64,000 nucleotides of DNA from Caulobacter sp. FWC2 (GCF_002742625.1 NZ_PEBF01000001.1:2914001-2978000), one strand, 5' to 3'; positions 53,404 to 62,252 are shown, counted from the first letter of the stretch. Numbers and translations are program-made. Notes: generated by a model not told the origin, from the letters alone.

Positions 53404-55689
53404 TCAGCCCGCCACGGGCAGCAGGGCCTCGACCTCGTCGGCTTCGGCCTCGGACAGCGCCGCCTCGGGCTGATCGGCATCGCCCAAGGTCGCCAGCGGC
53501 TCGGCCTCGTCCGTCAGAGGCTCGGCCGGGTCGAGCGACGTCGCGGCAATCGCCTCGGCCTCAGCCTCGGCGCCGTCCGCTTCGGTCTCGACAAAGGCCG
53601 CGCCGCCCTCCTCGTCCCCGTCCACCATGGCCGGATCAGGCTCCGACGCTTCAGGCTCGGACGCCTCGGGCTTGACCGTGCGCAGCACGGCCGGGAGCCA
53701 GCCCGCCTCGACCAACAGCGGCTCTGCGATCGCGACCATGTCGGGCTTCTTGAGGCCCGTGAGGCGCGCCGCTGCTTCGCCCGACACCCCGTCGCCGACG
53801 GCGGCGACGATCTGGGCCTTGGTCACCCGGTCCAGGTAGCGCATGGCGGTGGGCTTCCAGTAGGCGCGCATGTCGAGGTCCAGAGCCGTGGCCAGGGTCT
53901 CGACATGGGCCAGGACCGTCGCGGGGCGCCGCTCCCAGGACTTCACACCGTCGAGCGTCAGGCTCACGCAGTGGGCCAGGAGGCTGTCGCGCCTGTCGCC
54001 ATCCAGCCCGACGACGAAGTCCCAGAAGTCCTCGGTCCGGGTCGGCATTTGACGCGCCCAGAGCCGATGACGCTCGGCGATGGCCAGTCCCGCCGGGCTG
54101 TCCTCGATGCCCTCGCCGAATTGGTTGAGGTCGCGCGAGCCCCAGCGGATGTCGAGGCAGGTCGCCGCGCTCCCCATGCCGAACACCCGGCTGACCAAGG
54201 CGTGGACCAAGGCCACCTGAGCCAGATCGGGGTTCTGGGCCAGGGCGTCGCGCAAGGCGGCGCTGCGATGGGCGGTCAGCTCGGCGATCACCCGATCGGG
54301 CAAGGGCGCGGCCGGATCACCTGCGGGGTCCTCGGTCTCGCCAACGGTTTCGACGTCGCCGCCTTCGCGCCCCTCGTCGTCATCGCCTTCGTCATGCTCG
54401 TCGCCGGGGCCAAACGGGGCGCGCGCGCCTTCGCCCTCGGCCTCGGCCTCGGCTTCAAGCTCCGGTTCCGGCTCGGGCGTGGGCTCATCCTCGGGGCGCA
54501 CGAACCCCCGGTCGATCCTGGCCTCGCCATAGGGGGTCAGGACCACCAGAACCCCGGCGCGGGCCTTTTCTTCCGGAGTGTGGCCGTAGTCGTCGCCATA
54601 GGCCTCCAACTCGGCTTGGATGGCCTCGATCCGGGCGGCGACCTCGGGCGGCGGCGGGTCGATGTCGGCCCATTGGTCGGTCAGGGCCGCTTCCTCGGCT
54701 TGCAGGGCGGCGATGGCCTGCGCCGCCTCGGGCGTCCGCGTCAGCGCGTGTTCCCAGATGCGGGAACAGCCGTGACCGTGCGGGAAGGCAAGATGGGCGG
54801 AAGCCCATTTCCAGCCCTCGCGCTCGCGGATGTCCTGGGCCATGGCCACGAGCTTTTCGCCGACGAGACGGTCCAGCAAGACCACATCCTCGAGCCACCC
54901 CTCGTTGTCCGGGGTGAAGAGATCGCGCAAGACCGGCCCGCCCGCCGCGACATAGGCGTCCAGTCCGACGAACCGCACGCGGGTGTCGTCGGCGGCGACC
55001 TTGGTGTCGGTCATCGCCCGGCGGATGGCCTGGGGCTGGCGATTACCGGCCGGAAGCTGGGCGTAGACCTGCATCTGCCGCTCGGGATCGGGATTGACCG
55101 CGAAGGCCATGACCTGATCGAGGGTCAGGGCTTCCTCGCGATAGAGGTCGAGCAGCGCGGGGGCGACGGCGCCCAGACGCAGGCGTTGACGGACGATCTC
55201 GGGCTTGACCCCGAACCGCGCACCGATTTCCTCGGCCCCGTAGCCCTTCCGTTCGGCGAGGTCCTTGAAGGCTTCGAACTGGTCGGCCGGGTGCATCGGT
55301 TCGCGACTTAGGTTTTCATCCATCGACACCTCGGCGGGGTCGTTGGTCGTATCGACCACGCACCGCACCGGCGCGCCCTTGGCCAGGGCCTTGCGCTTGG
55401 CCAGCAGACGCAAGGCTTGGCGACGGCCTTCTCCGGCGCTGACGAGATAGTAGCCGGTCTCGCGACCGTCCTTGACCTCGGGCTCGACGACGAGCGGCTG
55501 AAGGACACCCTTGTAGGTGATCGAGGCCGCGCGGGACTCGATCACCTGGGCGCTGTGGCCGACGCGCCGGACGTTCTTGGGCGAGGCTTTCAGCTTGTTG
55601 AGCGGGATATCCCGCACCTCGCCGTACTGGACGATGATGGGGCCGGAAGACGCGGCCTTAGGGGCCGCTGGGGTTTGCTGGGTCGTCAT
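53404..55689 (-). CDS. Large ParB/RepB/Spo0J-like protein
   Basis: The ATG at 55689 follows AAGGAGGCAGATC and gives 761 residues. Residues ~20-120 are a ParB N-terminal nuclease-like domain (IPLNKLKASPKNVRRV...YLVSAGEGRRQALRLL...VSMDENLSREPMHPADQFEAF). A helix-turn-helix follows (YGAEEIGARFGVKPEIVRQRLRLG). The rest is long, acidic and Ala/Glu-rich. Classical ParB is ~300 residues; this long form is typical of alphaproteobacterial plasmids and islands and its exact role there is unclear. No parA is adjacent. Confidence 0.88.
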   Translation of the reverse strand: MTTQQTPAAPKAASSGPIIVQYGEVRDIPLNKLKASPKNVRRVGHSAQVIESRAASITYKGVLQPLVVEPEVKDGRETGYYLVSAGEGRRQALRLLAKRKALAKGAPVRCVVDTTNDPAEVSMDENLSREPMHPADQFEAFKDLAERKGYGAEEIGARFGVKPEIVRQRLRLGAVAPALLDLYREEALTLDQVMAFAVNPDPERQMQVYAQLPAGNRQPQAIRRAMTDTKVAADDTRVRFVGLDAYVAAGGPVLRDLFTPDNEGWLEDVVLLDRLVGEKLVAMAQDIREREGWKWASAHLAFPHGHGCSRIWEHALTRTPEAAQAIAALQAEEAALTDQWADIDPPPPEVAARIEAIQAELEAYGDDYGHTPEEKARAGVLVVLTPYGEARIDRGFVRPEDEPTPEPEPELEAEAEAEGEGARAPFGPGDEHDEGDDDEGREGGDVETVGETEDPAGDPAAPLPDRVIAELTAHRSAALRDALAQNPDLAQVALVHALVSRVFGMGSAATCLDIRWGSRDLNQFGEGIEDSPAGLAIAERHRLWARQMPTRTEDFWDFVVGLDGDRRDSLLAHCVSLTLDGVKSWERRPATVLAHVETLATALDLDMRAYWKPTAMRYLDRVTKAQIVAAVGDGVSGEAAARLTGLKKPDMVAIAEPLLVEAGWLPAVLRTVKPEASEPEASEPDPAMVDGDEEGGAAFVETEADGAEAEAEAIAATSLDPAEPLTDEAEPLATLGDADQPEAALSEAEADEVEALLPVAG

Positions 55690-55714
55690 GATCTGCCTCC
55701 TTGGGGGCTGGGGT

Positions 55715-55899
55715 GCAGGCGCAAGGCGCGCCTGAACCCTTGCCCGTCGGCGAGACCGGGGGTGCAAACGGAGGGGCGTCTTCGCGGGGACCCGGCTGCA
55801 GGGCGTCCTCTTCCAACCGCCAGGCCCTGCCCGCCTCGCCCGAAGCTGGGCGGAAGACGATCCGAAGTGCGCCGGGGGCGGAGCCCCAAGCCACGGGCC
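55715..55899 (-). repeat. Conserved leader, copy 1 (upstream of parB-like gene)
   Basis: This ~185-bp stretch ends 26 bp before the parB-like start and is mostly identical to 59235-59413 upstream of the DUF3768 gene. Shared blocks include GTCGGCGAGACCGGG, TGCAAACGGAGGGGCG, TCGCGGGGACCCGGCTGCAG and GATCCGAAGTGCGCCG. It carries a hairpin near its gene-proximal end (CAGGCGC-AAG-GCGCGCCTG). Confidence 0.88.
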
Positions 55900-56067
55900 G
55901 CGGTAGCGGCCTATCAAGGACAGCGCGCGCAGCGACCGGCGCAACGCTGGACCCGTTGGACTTCGCGATCCTCGCGAGAACGAACCTGGAGCCGGCCGTC
56001 GCAGAGATGGACCCTCGCGCCGTCCTGCGATCTTGACCTGGGCGGCCTCCGGGGCCTTGGTGCGCCG

Positions 56068-56754
56068 ATGAGCGACGCGTCCGACATCGACGAGCAGGCC
56101 TGGCGAGCGGCCTTGACCCTGGCCCTGGTCGAGAAGGGTTTTCGCAACTCGGGGCTGGAGGAGCTTCACACCGGCGTTTCCCCGGCTACGGCCGTGGGCG
56201 ACTACAGCGATGTGAAGGTCATCACCCCCTATGGCGAGATCGCCTGGGCCGATGTCGCGCGGCTCGACGATGCGGAAATGAAGGCGCTGATGATAGAGGT
56301 GGTCGATCGGGTCTTCACGATCCTGCGCCATCCCGAGCCGTTCTTGGCGCCGATGGCGGCGCAACATTGGAACAGGCCGAGCCCCGACCCGGCCATGATG
56401 GACCAGGTCGCCCGGTACGAGGCGCGCCAGCGCGGAATGGCCGAGGCCGAGGTTTGGAAGACTTGGCCGCTGGACGATGGCCCGCGACGCCCGCCGCTTC
56501 GCAACGAGCACCGCGTCGCTCAAACGCCGATCGCCCCCCCGACCGAGACGGACGAGAGACACGCTCCGCCATCGGTCCCGCCATCGGTCGAGGTCACACC
56601 CGACAGCCTGCGCGCGCTCGCCGAAGCGCCGATCGCTGACCCGGCCTGGATCGCGAAGGCCCGCCAGGCGCTGGCGGCGGCTGCCGAGGGGTGGGAACGC
56701 GCCGAACTGCGGATCCTCGACGAGATCGAGGTGGGGACCTACGGCCAGGACTGA
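56068..56754 (+). CDS. Unknown protein
   Basis: 228 residues from the ATG at 56068. The first ~85 residues look like a compact alpha/beta domain (EQAWRAALTLALVEKGFRNSGLEELHTGVSP...VKVITPYGEIAWADVARL). The C-terminal half is helical and Ala/Pro-rich. No family recognised. The region between this start and the parB-like gene holds only the repeated leader. Confidence 0.6.
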   Translation: MSDASDIDEQAWRAALTLALVEKGFRNSGLEELHTGVSPATAVGDYSDVKVITPYGEIAWADVARLDDAEMKALMIEVVDRVFTILRHPEPFLAPMAAQHWNRPSPDPAMMDQVARYEARQRGMAEAEVWKTWPLDDGPRRPPLRNEHRVAQTPIAPPTETDERHAPPSVPPSVEVTPDSLRALAEAPIADPAWIAKARQALAAAAEGWERAELRILDEIEVGTYGQD

Positions 56755-56835
56755 GCGACGCGCCTTACGACGAGAGACATCGCGATCGGCGCGGCCGCCG
56801 CGAAGATGGCCCTCGCACCCGGCCCAGAGTCGATT

Positions 56836-57439
56836 TCACTGCAATTGCGCCGGTGCCCGTCCGCAAAGTTCCGCAACCCTTCGCTCGACCGACGCGGCCT
56901 TGTTGAAGACGTCGACGGCGTTCTGCGAGAACCAACTTTCGGTGACGATCGGGCTGTCGGTAAGGCTGGCCGTCTGGAACTGCGCGGCGCGCCGTTCGGC
57001 CACGACGATCATGGTGCTCTGCAGGTTGAAGACCGCCGTGGCGAGGATCGGATCGTCGAACTCAGACAGTTTGAGCTCGCCCAACACCTTCATGGAAAGC
57101 GTCAGAGGCCCGTGCTCTTGCAGCGCCACGAAGGCCTTGAGACTGAGTCTTGCCTTCGACGGCCCGTTGGACCGCCTGGAACGTCTGCAGGACCCACCGC
57201 GCCGTGGAGGCGGCGTTTTCATAAGTCCGGGTCTTGGACGCGATGGCTTGGCGCGTGATGAACCGCTCCTGCAGCCAGGCGGCGGCAAAGACAGCCGCCG
57301 CGGCGAAGACGGCTTGCGCCCAGGCCGCGACCGTGGCGCCGAATAGGCTGTTGTCCTTGGCCGTGGCGCCACCGAGGAAATAGCCGGCGATCGCGACGAC
57401 GATCATCAGCACCAGAACGGGGCGAGACAGCTTGACCAT
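56836..57439 (-). pseudogene. Membrane-anchored unknown protein, frameshifted
   Basis: From the ATG at 57439 the frame encodes a membrane helix (VLVLMIVVAIAGYFLGG), a second hydrophobic stretch and a coiled region to VQRAVEGK. Good protein-like sequence then continues in another frame (ARLSLKAFVALQEHGPLTLSMKVLGELKLSEFDDPILATAVFNLQ...) to a stop at 56836. The shift lies near 57150-57170. It is either a real inactivation or a sequencing error. Confidence 0.65.
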
Positions 57440-57518
57440 GACCGGAGCTTGGCCGAACGCCGTTCGCAAATCCAGCGTGGTCCCGCCCAAGTCTGACCAC
57501 GTCGCCTAGGCGATGCGT

Positions 57519-57863
57519 TCAGCCGAGCTTAGCGAGCAAGGCTTCACAGCGGGGTTTGAGCCCCCCGAGACTGGGATGTCCCTGGAGCCAGGCCCCGAAA
57601 GCGAGGATTTCCGCCTCCTGAGGCGCGGACCAGCCCTCGCCATGGACCATCGCGCTATAGAGGTTCTGGATCTGGCGACGAGGATCCGGAGCGCTGGCGT
57701 AACCGCGAAGCAGGCGGCGGGCCGTAGTGAGCGCCTCAGCGCGGGTCGTCTTGAACACGAAGCGAAGTTCCAGGTTTGCGAAATCGGTCGACGCCGACTC
57801 CAGCGATCTAGGGCAGGACGTCAAACCGGCTTTCCTCATCATCAGATCGCGGTCAAGCTTCAC
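57519..57863 (-). CDS. Unknown small protein
   Basis: 114 residues, apparently all-helical (TRAEALTTARRLLRGYASAPDPRRQIQNLYSAMV...EAEILAFGAWLQGHP). No family recognised. It starts 24 bp from a divergent membrane-protein gene. Confidence 0.5.
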   Translation of the reverse strand: MKLDRDLMMRKAGLTSCPRSLESASTDFANLELRFVFKTTRAEALTTARRLLRGYASAPDPRRQIQNLYSAMVHGEGWSAPQEAEILAFGAWLQGHPSLGGLKPRCEALLAKLG

Positions 57864-57887
57864 AGTTCGTCACGTCACGGTGAGGCC

Positions 57888-58646
57888 ATGCCCACTCCAG
57901 CTCTTGCCCTTTCGCAGGCTCCTGCGGTGATCGACACCGCCGTGCTGATCAAACAGGCGATCTTCTCGGCCGGCGTCGTGGCCGCCATCGTCGCCGGCGC
58001 CATCGCATTGATCAGCCTGTTTGCGAACTATCGCCTGGCGCTGAAGGTCCACCGTCAAAGGCTTGGCCACGAACGGGACCTGGCGCAGGAGCGCCAACGC
58101 GCCGAAACAGAGCTCGCACAATTGAAACTCCGGGAGGATCGGCGCTCGGCCTGGCTCGCGAGGCGGGCCTTGAACGCCGAAGGCATGCTGGCCGCTCTTT
58201 ACGAGTTGGCCCACGCGCTTCGTGCAATTCGCAGCCCGTTGGTGCTTGGGGTCGAAATGGCGCCTGAGGAAGGCGTGGCCGACGATATCGCCTCTCACCC
58301 GGCCTACGCCATCATCCGCCGAATGCGCACCCACGAGCCCAAGATCGTGGCGATCGACGCCAAGCGCTTTGCCTTCCAGGCCTTGTTCGGCCGCGATAGC
58401 GATCCCCAGTTCCAGGCCCTGACGCGCCTTTGGAACAGTATCCACCACGCCGCGAGCGAACTCGTGCGATACCGAAACAACGATATCCCCCAGCAGGAAG
58501 CCTTTCTCGAACACTGCCGCCGCATAACGACGCTGGGGCTGGACCCGGACAACACGGAAGCGGCGTTGAACCAAGTCGTCGAGGCGTTCGAAGCCATCTG
58601 TCGCCCAGCGATCGAAGCGGCCGAGACTGTCGATGCGCCCGATTGA
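57888..58646 (+). CDS. Membrane-anchored coiled-coil protein, unknown function
   Basis: 252 residues from the ATG at 57888 behind GTGAGGCC. One membrane helix (~20-45, AIFSAGVVAAIVAGAIALISLFA), then a charged coiled coil (~52-85), then a helical domain. Only one helix anchors it, with most of the protein cytoplasmic. Its plan resembles the frameshifted gene at 56.8-57.4 kb (helix then helical body). Confidence 0.65.
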   Translation: MPTPALALSQAPAVIDTAVLIKQAIFSAGVVAAIVAGAIALISLFANYRLALKVHRQRLGHERDLAQERQRAETELAQLKLREDRRSAWLARRALNAEGMLAALYELAHALRAIRSPLVLGVEMAPEEGVADDIASHPAYAIIRRMRTHEPKIVAIDAKRFAFQALFGRDSDPQFQALTRLWNSIHHAASELVRYRNNDIPQQEAFLEHCRRITTLGLDPDNTEAALNQVVEAFEAICRPAIEAAETVDAPD

Positions 58647-58769
58647 TCTGGCGGTAGGTGAGGTCTTTCCAGGGGCGCCCCGTCGCCTCGTCCTTCCAGT
58701 GATCGCAGAGAGGGTTCCTCACGAGGCCGAAACGCCGCTCCGTCAGCGCGAGGCGCCGTCACCATAATA

Positions 58770-58795
58770 GCGGCCGATCCCAAAGGATCGGCCGC
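58770..58795. repeat. Shared hairpin, copy 2 (3' of DUF3768 gene)
   Basis: GCGGCCGATCC-CAAA-GGATCGGCCGC, identical in stem core and loop to 53332-53361. Confidence 0.85.
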
Positions 58796-58837
58796 GCAGG
58801 CGCGGCCCCGCGTGCTCCGCCTCTCCAGCCTAAGAAC

Positions 58838-58867
58838 GACGCCGCCGCACTCAGGCGCGGCGGCGTC
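58838..58867 (-). terminator. Hairpin after DUF3768 gene
   Basis: GACGCCGCCGC / GCGGCGGCGTC, an 11-bp perfect stem 6 bp after the stop; probable terminator without a T-run. Confidence 0.6.
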
Positions 58868-58873
58868 CGGTCC

Positions 58874-59206
58874 TCAGTATTCCTCGGCCAACATCAAGGT
58901 CAGCACCCGCTTGGTCACGGCTGGGTCGGCCGGATCGGGCGAGGCCATGCAGAGGTCGAGGTCGTAATAGTCGATCTTCCAGAACAGCCGCGCGCGGCCG
59001 ACCGTCACCGCGCCAAAGTCGCGCTCGGCATAGGGGTCGTTGTCCTCGGAGAAGTCCGCAAAGCGCGTGACGGCGGCGAAGGCGCTGGCCTGATCGGCCA
59101 GCGAAAGAGCGCGCACGCCTGGGGTCAGCATCCAGCCCGCGCCGGGCTCGGCCCGGCAGGCGTCGTTCAACACCGCGATAGCTGCGGCATGGTCTTGCTC
59201 GGTCAT
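58874..59206 (-). CDS. DUF3768 family protein
   Basis: 110 residues from the ATG at 59206 behind AGGGAGAGACTTCG. The sequence (AVLNDACRAEPGAGWMLTPGVRALS...FSEDNDPYAERDFGAVTVGRARLFWKIDYYDLDL) matches DUF3768 proteins of alphaproteobacterial plasmids and islands. Function unknown. It shares its leader and 3' hairpin with the parB-like gene. Confidence 0.85.
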   Translation of the reverse strand: MTEQDHAAAIAVLNDACRAEPGAGWMLTPGVRALSLADQASAFAAVTRFADFSEDNDPYAERDFGAVTVGRARLFWKIDYYDLDLCMASPDPADPAVTKRVLTLMLAEEY

Positions 59207-59234
59207 CGAAGTCTCTCCCTTCAGGGGTTCGGGC

Positions 59235-59413
59235 TCAGGCGCAAAAGGCGCGCCTGAACCCGACGCCCGTCGGCGAGACCGGGTGTGCAAACGGAGGGGC
59301 GGCTTCGCGGGGACCCGGCTGCAGGGCGTCCTTGAACAATGGCCAAGCCTTGCCCGCTTCGCCCGAAGCTGGGCGGAAGCCGATCCGAAGTGCGCCGAGG
59401 GCGGAGCCCTAAG
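59235..59413 (-). repeat. Conserved leader, copy 2 (upstream of DUF3768 gene)
   Basis: Nearly the same ~180 bp as 55715-55899, in the same position and orientation relative to the downstream gene. Confidence 0.88.
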
Positions 59414-59622
59414 CACGCGGGCAAAGCCCGCCCTCCAAGAATGAAGCCTGCACAGGAGCCCGCGCACCGCGCGTGGCGGGAGGCGGCGTCGAGCGGCCGG
59501 CGGCAGGCCAAAGCCTGCCCAAAAGGGTCGCGCCCGAGGGAGCGGCGAAAGCCGCGGGACCGAGCGTGACCGCCGGCCGCTCACCGTGTCGGGTGAAGCC
59601 GCGCGCGAAAACGCGCGGCGAG
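59414..59622 (+). ncRNA. Candidate structured RNA (multi-hairpin)
   Basis: A 13-bp perfect outer stem (GAGCGGCCGGCGG 59491-59503 with CCGCCGGCCGCTC 59570-59582) encloses two hairpins: GCAGGC-CAAA-GCCTGC (59503-59518) and GCGGC-GAAA-GCCGC (59542-59555) inside a GGTC/GACC clamp. Before it is GCGGGC-AAA-GCCCGC; after it TCACC/GGGTGA and CCGCGCG-CGAAAA-CGCGCGG. A-rich loops, including a GAAA tetraloop, occur on the plus strand. No coding frame fits. It could be RNA, a replication or transfer site, or GC-rich palindromes only. Confidence 0.45.
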
Positions 59623-59783
59623 AACCCTCTGTTGGCTCGGGTTTCCAAGTCCGGGATCGTTCCCCGAAGCGACGCGGTCGGCGGAGCATCATAAAGTCGC
59701 CGAATGCCTGTCTTTCTAGCCGGCAGTACGCTCGCGCGAGGTTGGGGTTTGCCGTCGCGAGCGATGAGCGCAAGCCTCCTGGC

Positions 59784-60002
59784 ATGCCCAAGCAGCGACC
59801 TTCTTCCCGTACCGTCGACCTGGACCTCTATGACTACCTAAATATCTTTCCGCCGCGACTACCAACACCCCCTGCCCCGCGCGTCTCCCTGTCGGTCACC
59901 GATGATTGGCCCTCTGCCGTGCCCATCGGCATGCGGGAAATCGAAGTGACCGAGACCCATTTGGAGAAGGTGCTGGCCGAATTGCTCGGACCCTTGCCCT
60001 GA
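59784..60002 (+). CDS. Unknown small protein before recombinase
   Basis: 72 residues from the ATG at 59784. The N-terminus is basic and Pro-rich; the C-terminus is acidic (MREIEVTETHLEKVLAELLG). It ends 16 bp before the serine recombinase, so it is probably coexpressed. No family recognised; a directionality or regulatory factor is possible. Confidence 0.5.
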   Translation: MPKQRPSSRTVDLDLYDYLNIFPPRLPTPPAPRVSLSVTDDWPSAVPIGMREIEVTETHLEKVLAELLGPLP

Positions 60003-60018
60003 TCCCAGGAGCATCGGC

Positions 60019-61701
60019 ATGGCCCGCAAGCCTCGTCTGCAAACCGCCGCCCCCGTTGTCACCAAAGCGGCGCTCTATCTCAGAGTTTCCACCGGCCGCC
60101 AGGCCGAGAGCGACCTGTCAATCCCCGACCAACAGCGGCAGCTGGCGACGTACTGCGCAACGAAGGGCTGGACCGTCGATCAGGAGTTCGTTGAGCCTGG
60201 CAACACGGCGACCGACGACAAGCGCCCGCAGTTCCAGACGATGATCGACGCGGCGCTGAGCAAGCCGCCGCCGTTCTCGGTGATCTTGGTGCATTCCTTC
60301 TCGCGCTTCTTCCGCGACCAATTCCAATTCGAGTTCTACGCCCGCAAGCTGGCGCGCAACGGCGTGCGGATCATCTCGATCACCCAAGAACTGGGCGATG
60401 ATCCGATGAGCCTGATGATGCGTCAGATCATGAACCTCTTTGACGAGTACCAGTCGCGGGAGAACGCCAAGCACACATTGCGCGCCATGAAGGAGAACGC
60501 CCGCCAGGGGTTCTGGAACGGCGCGCGTCCGCCGGTCGGCTACAAGATCGTCGGCGCCGAGCAGCGCGGAACCAAGATCAAGACCAAGCTCGAGATCGAC
60601 CCGGTGCAGGCTGACAAAGTCCGTCTGATCTACCGTCTGGCGCTGATGGGGGACGAAAACACCGGTCCCATGGGCGTCAAGGCGATCGCGTCCTATCTCA
60701 ATGAGCGGGGCATAACGACCCGGAACGGCGGGCGCTGGGGGGTCTCGTCGGTCTACTACGTGCTGACCGCACCGACCTATGTGGGCGAGCATCACTTCAA
60801 CAAGCGGGTCGCCAAGACCGGCGAGTTCAAGGACGAGGACGAACACGTCATATTGGCCGTGCCGCCGATCGTCACGCGCGATCAGTTCGATGCGGTGCAA
60901 CGGCTCATGATCCAGCGCCGGCCGACCACGGCCCAGTCTCAGGCCTACTGTGGCCCAACCCTGCTGGGCGGGATCATCTTCTGCGGACAGTGCGGCGGGG
61001 CCATGACGCTAAGGACCGGACGCGGCAACGGCGGACAGTACCGCTACTACACCTGCTGCACACGGGCGCGGACCGGGGAGAGCGGCTGCAAGGGCGTGAC
61101 CATGCGCCAGGATGCAGCTGACGGGGCGGTGGTCCACCACCTGGAGAACCGCCTGCTCGAACCCAAGCGCTTGGCCGCGATGATGGAAAACATCATCGAT
61201 CGGCGCGACGCGTTCGTGCAGCGCCGCAGCAAACACATCGCCGACCTGCGCAAGCGGGCGACCGAGACCGACGCCAAGCTTCAACGGCTCTACCAGGCGA
61301 TCGAGGATGGCCTGACCGATCCACGCGACAAGTCGCTCAAGTCCCGAATCTTCGAGTTAAAGGAAATCCGCGACGGTCTGGAAGGTGAGGCCACGCGCGC
61401 CGCCGCGGCCGTCGAACGGATGGGCACGAGCCTCACCCCGGCGCTTCTGAAACAGTTCGCCAAGGCGACTCGGGAAATGTTGAGGAGTGAAAACGGCGGC
61501 TATCGGCGGGATCTGCTGAAGGCGGTTGCTCAGCGGGTCGAGGTGACCCCAGAGGGGGGTCTTCGCGTCAGCGGCTGCAAGGTCGAGTTGCTGAGGACGA
61601 TTTCAGCGAACAATGGCGTAGAGTCGGCGGCTGTAGACGTTCATACGCGTGTACCGGAGTGGCGCGCCCTGCTGGATTCGAACCAGCGACCGCTCGCTTA
61701 G
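60019..61701 (+). CDS. Large serine recombinase (integrase of the island)
   Basis: 560 residues. The N-terminal resolvase domain has the catalytic Ser in ALYLRVSTGRQAESDLSIPDQ, with ILVHSFSRFFRD and the ENAKHTLRAMKENARQG helix. The recombinase domain (GYKIVG...GVKAIASYLNERGI) and zinc-ribbon (FCGQCGGAMTLR...YYTCCTRA...GCKG) follow, then a coiled coil. The last ~13 residues (WRALLDSNQRPLA) are encoded by the antisense strand of the tRNA-Arg, as expected if integration into the tRNA supplied the 3' end of the gene. Confidence 0.93.
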   Translation: MARKPRLQTAAPVVTKAALYLRVSTGRQAESDLSIPDQQRQLATYCATKGWTVDQEFVEPGNTATDDKRPQFQTMIDAALSKPPPFSVILVHSFSRFFRDQFQFEFYARKLARNGVRIISITQELGDDPMSLMMRQIMNLFDEYQSRENAKHTLRAMKENARQGFWNGARPPVGYKIVGAEQRGTKIKTKLEIDPVQADKVRLIYRLALMGDENTGPMGVKAIASYLNERGITTRNGGRWGVSSVYYVLTAPTYVGEHHFNKRVAKTGEFKDEDEHVILAVPPIVTRDQFDAVQRLMIQRRPTTAQSQAYCGPTLLGGIIFCGQCGGAMTLRTGRGNGGQYRYYTCCTRARTGESGCKGVTMRQDAADGAVVHHLENRLLEPKRLAAMMENIIDRRDAFVQRRSKHIADLRKRATETDAKLQRLYQAIEDGLTDPRDKSLKSRIFELKEIRDGLEGEATRAAAAVERMGTSLTPALLKQFAKATREMLRSENGGYRRDLLKAVAQRVEVTPEGGLRVSGCKVELLRTISANNGVESAAVDVHTRVPEWRALLDSNQRPLA

Positions 61702-61736
61702 AAGGCGAGTGCTCTATCCAGCTGAGCTAAGGGCGC
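61660..61736 (-). tRNA. tRNA-Arg (anticodon TCT)
   Basis: Cloverleaf readable on the minus strand: acceptor GCGCCCT/AGGGCGC, anticodon stem CTCGC-CTTCTAA-GCGAG, T-arm GCTGGTTCGAATCCAGC, CCA encoded. The serine recombinase gene ends inside it in antisense. Confidence 0.96.
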
Positions 61737-61764
61737 GCGCTGGCCGGCCTGGTCCGCGAGCGCC

Positions 61765-62070
61765 CTAGTGGGTCCAGGGTTGCTTGCGGTTGGCGGCGAA
61801 GTTGTCGGCGTAGGCCTTGATGATCCGCTTGGGAGTCTTCGGCTCGAAGAGCTGGAACGGGATCTCGTGGCGCTGGGCGTAGGCCACCGCCTCGTCGCGC
61901 GTCTCGAAGGTCAGGCGGATCTGGCCGTTCATGTCGCTGGAGGTGGTCCAGCCCATCAGCGGGTCGGGCTTGCGGGCCGAGGCCGGTTCGAACTCCAGCA
62001 CCCAGTCCTTGGTCTTGGCCTTGCCCGACTGCATGGCGTTCTTGGCGGGGCGATAGATGCGGGCCAGCAT
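61765..62070 (-). CDS. NDUFS4-like (ETC complex I subunit) protein
   Basis: 101 residues from the ATG at 62070. The start MLARIYRPAKNAMQSGKAKT and the core WVLEFEPASARKPDPLMGWTTSSDMNGQIRLTFETRDEAVAYAQRH, ending RIIKAYADNFAANR, match the alphaproteobacterial homologue of the 18-kDa NADH dehydrogenase subunit NDUFS4. Typical core-genome gene, lying just outside the island. A longer upstream frame runs through the tRNA-Pro and is not real. Confidence 0.9.
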   Translation of the reverse strand: MLARIYRPAKNAMQSGKAKTKDWVLEFEPASARKPDPLMGWTTSSDMNGQIRLTFETRDEAVAYAQRHEIPFQLFEPKTPKRIIKAYADNFAANRKQPWTH

Positions 62071-62110
62071 GGACCTCTCCCAGAGTACCTTACCGAGAAT
62101 ACCTTGCCGA

Positions 62111-62187
62111 TGGTCGGAGCGGCAGGATTTGAACCTGCGACATCCTGGTCCCAAACCAGGCGCGCTACCAGACTGCGCTACGCTCCG
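62111..62187 (-). tRNA. tRNA-Pro (anticodon TGG)
   Basis: Acceptor CGGAGCG/CGCTCCG, anticodon loop TTTGGGA, T-arm with GGTTCAAATCC, encoded CCA. Confidence 0.96.
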
Positions 62188-62252
62188 AAACATCGGCAGG
62201 CGCGTGCTCTACAGGGGTTCGATGCGCGGATCAACGATCCGAACGCCCCAAT

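Noticed and set aside
53197..55311. 704-residue plus-strand frame
   Set aside because: Antisense to the ParB-like gene, which has a strong ribosome site and recognisable domains.
62071..62193. Longer N-terminus for the NDUFS4-like gene
   Set aside because: The extension is the tRNA-Pro read as protein.
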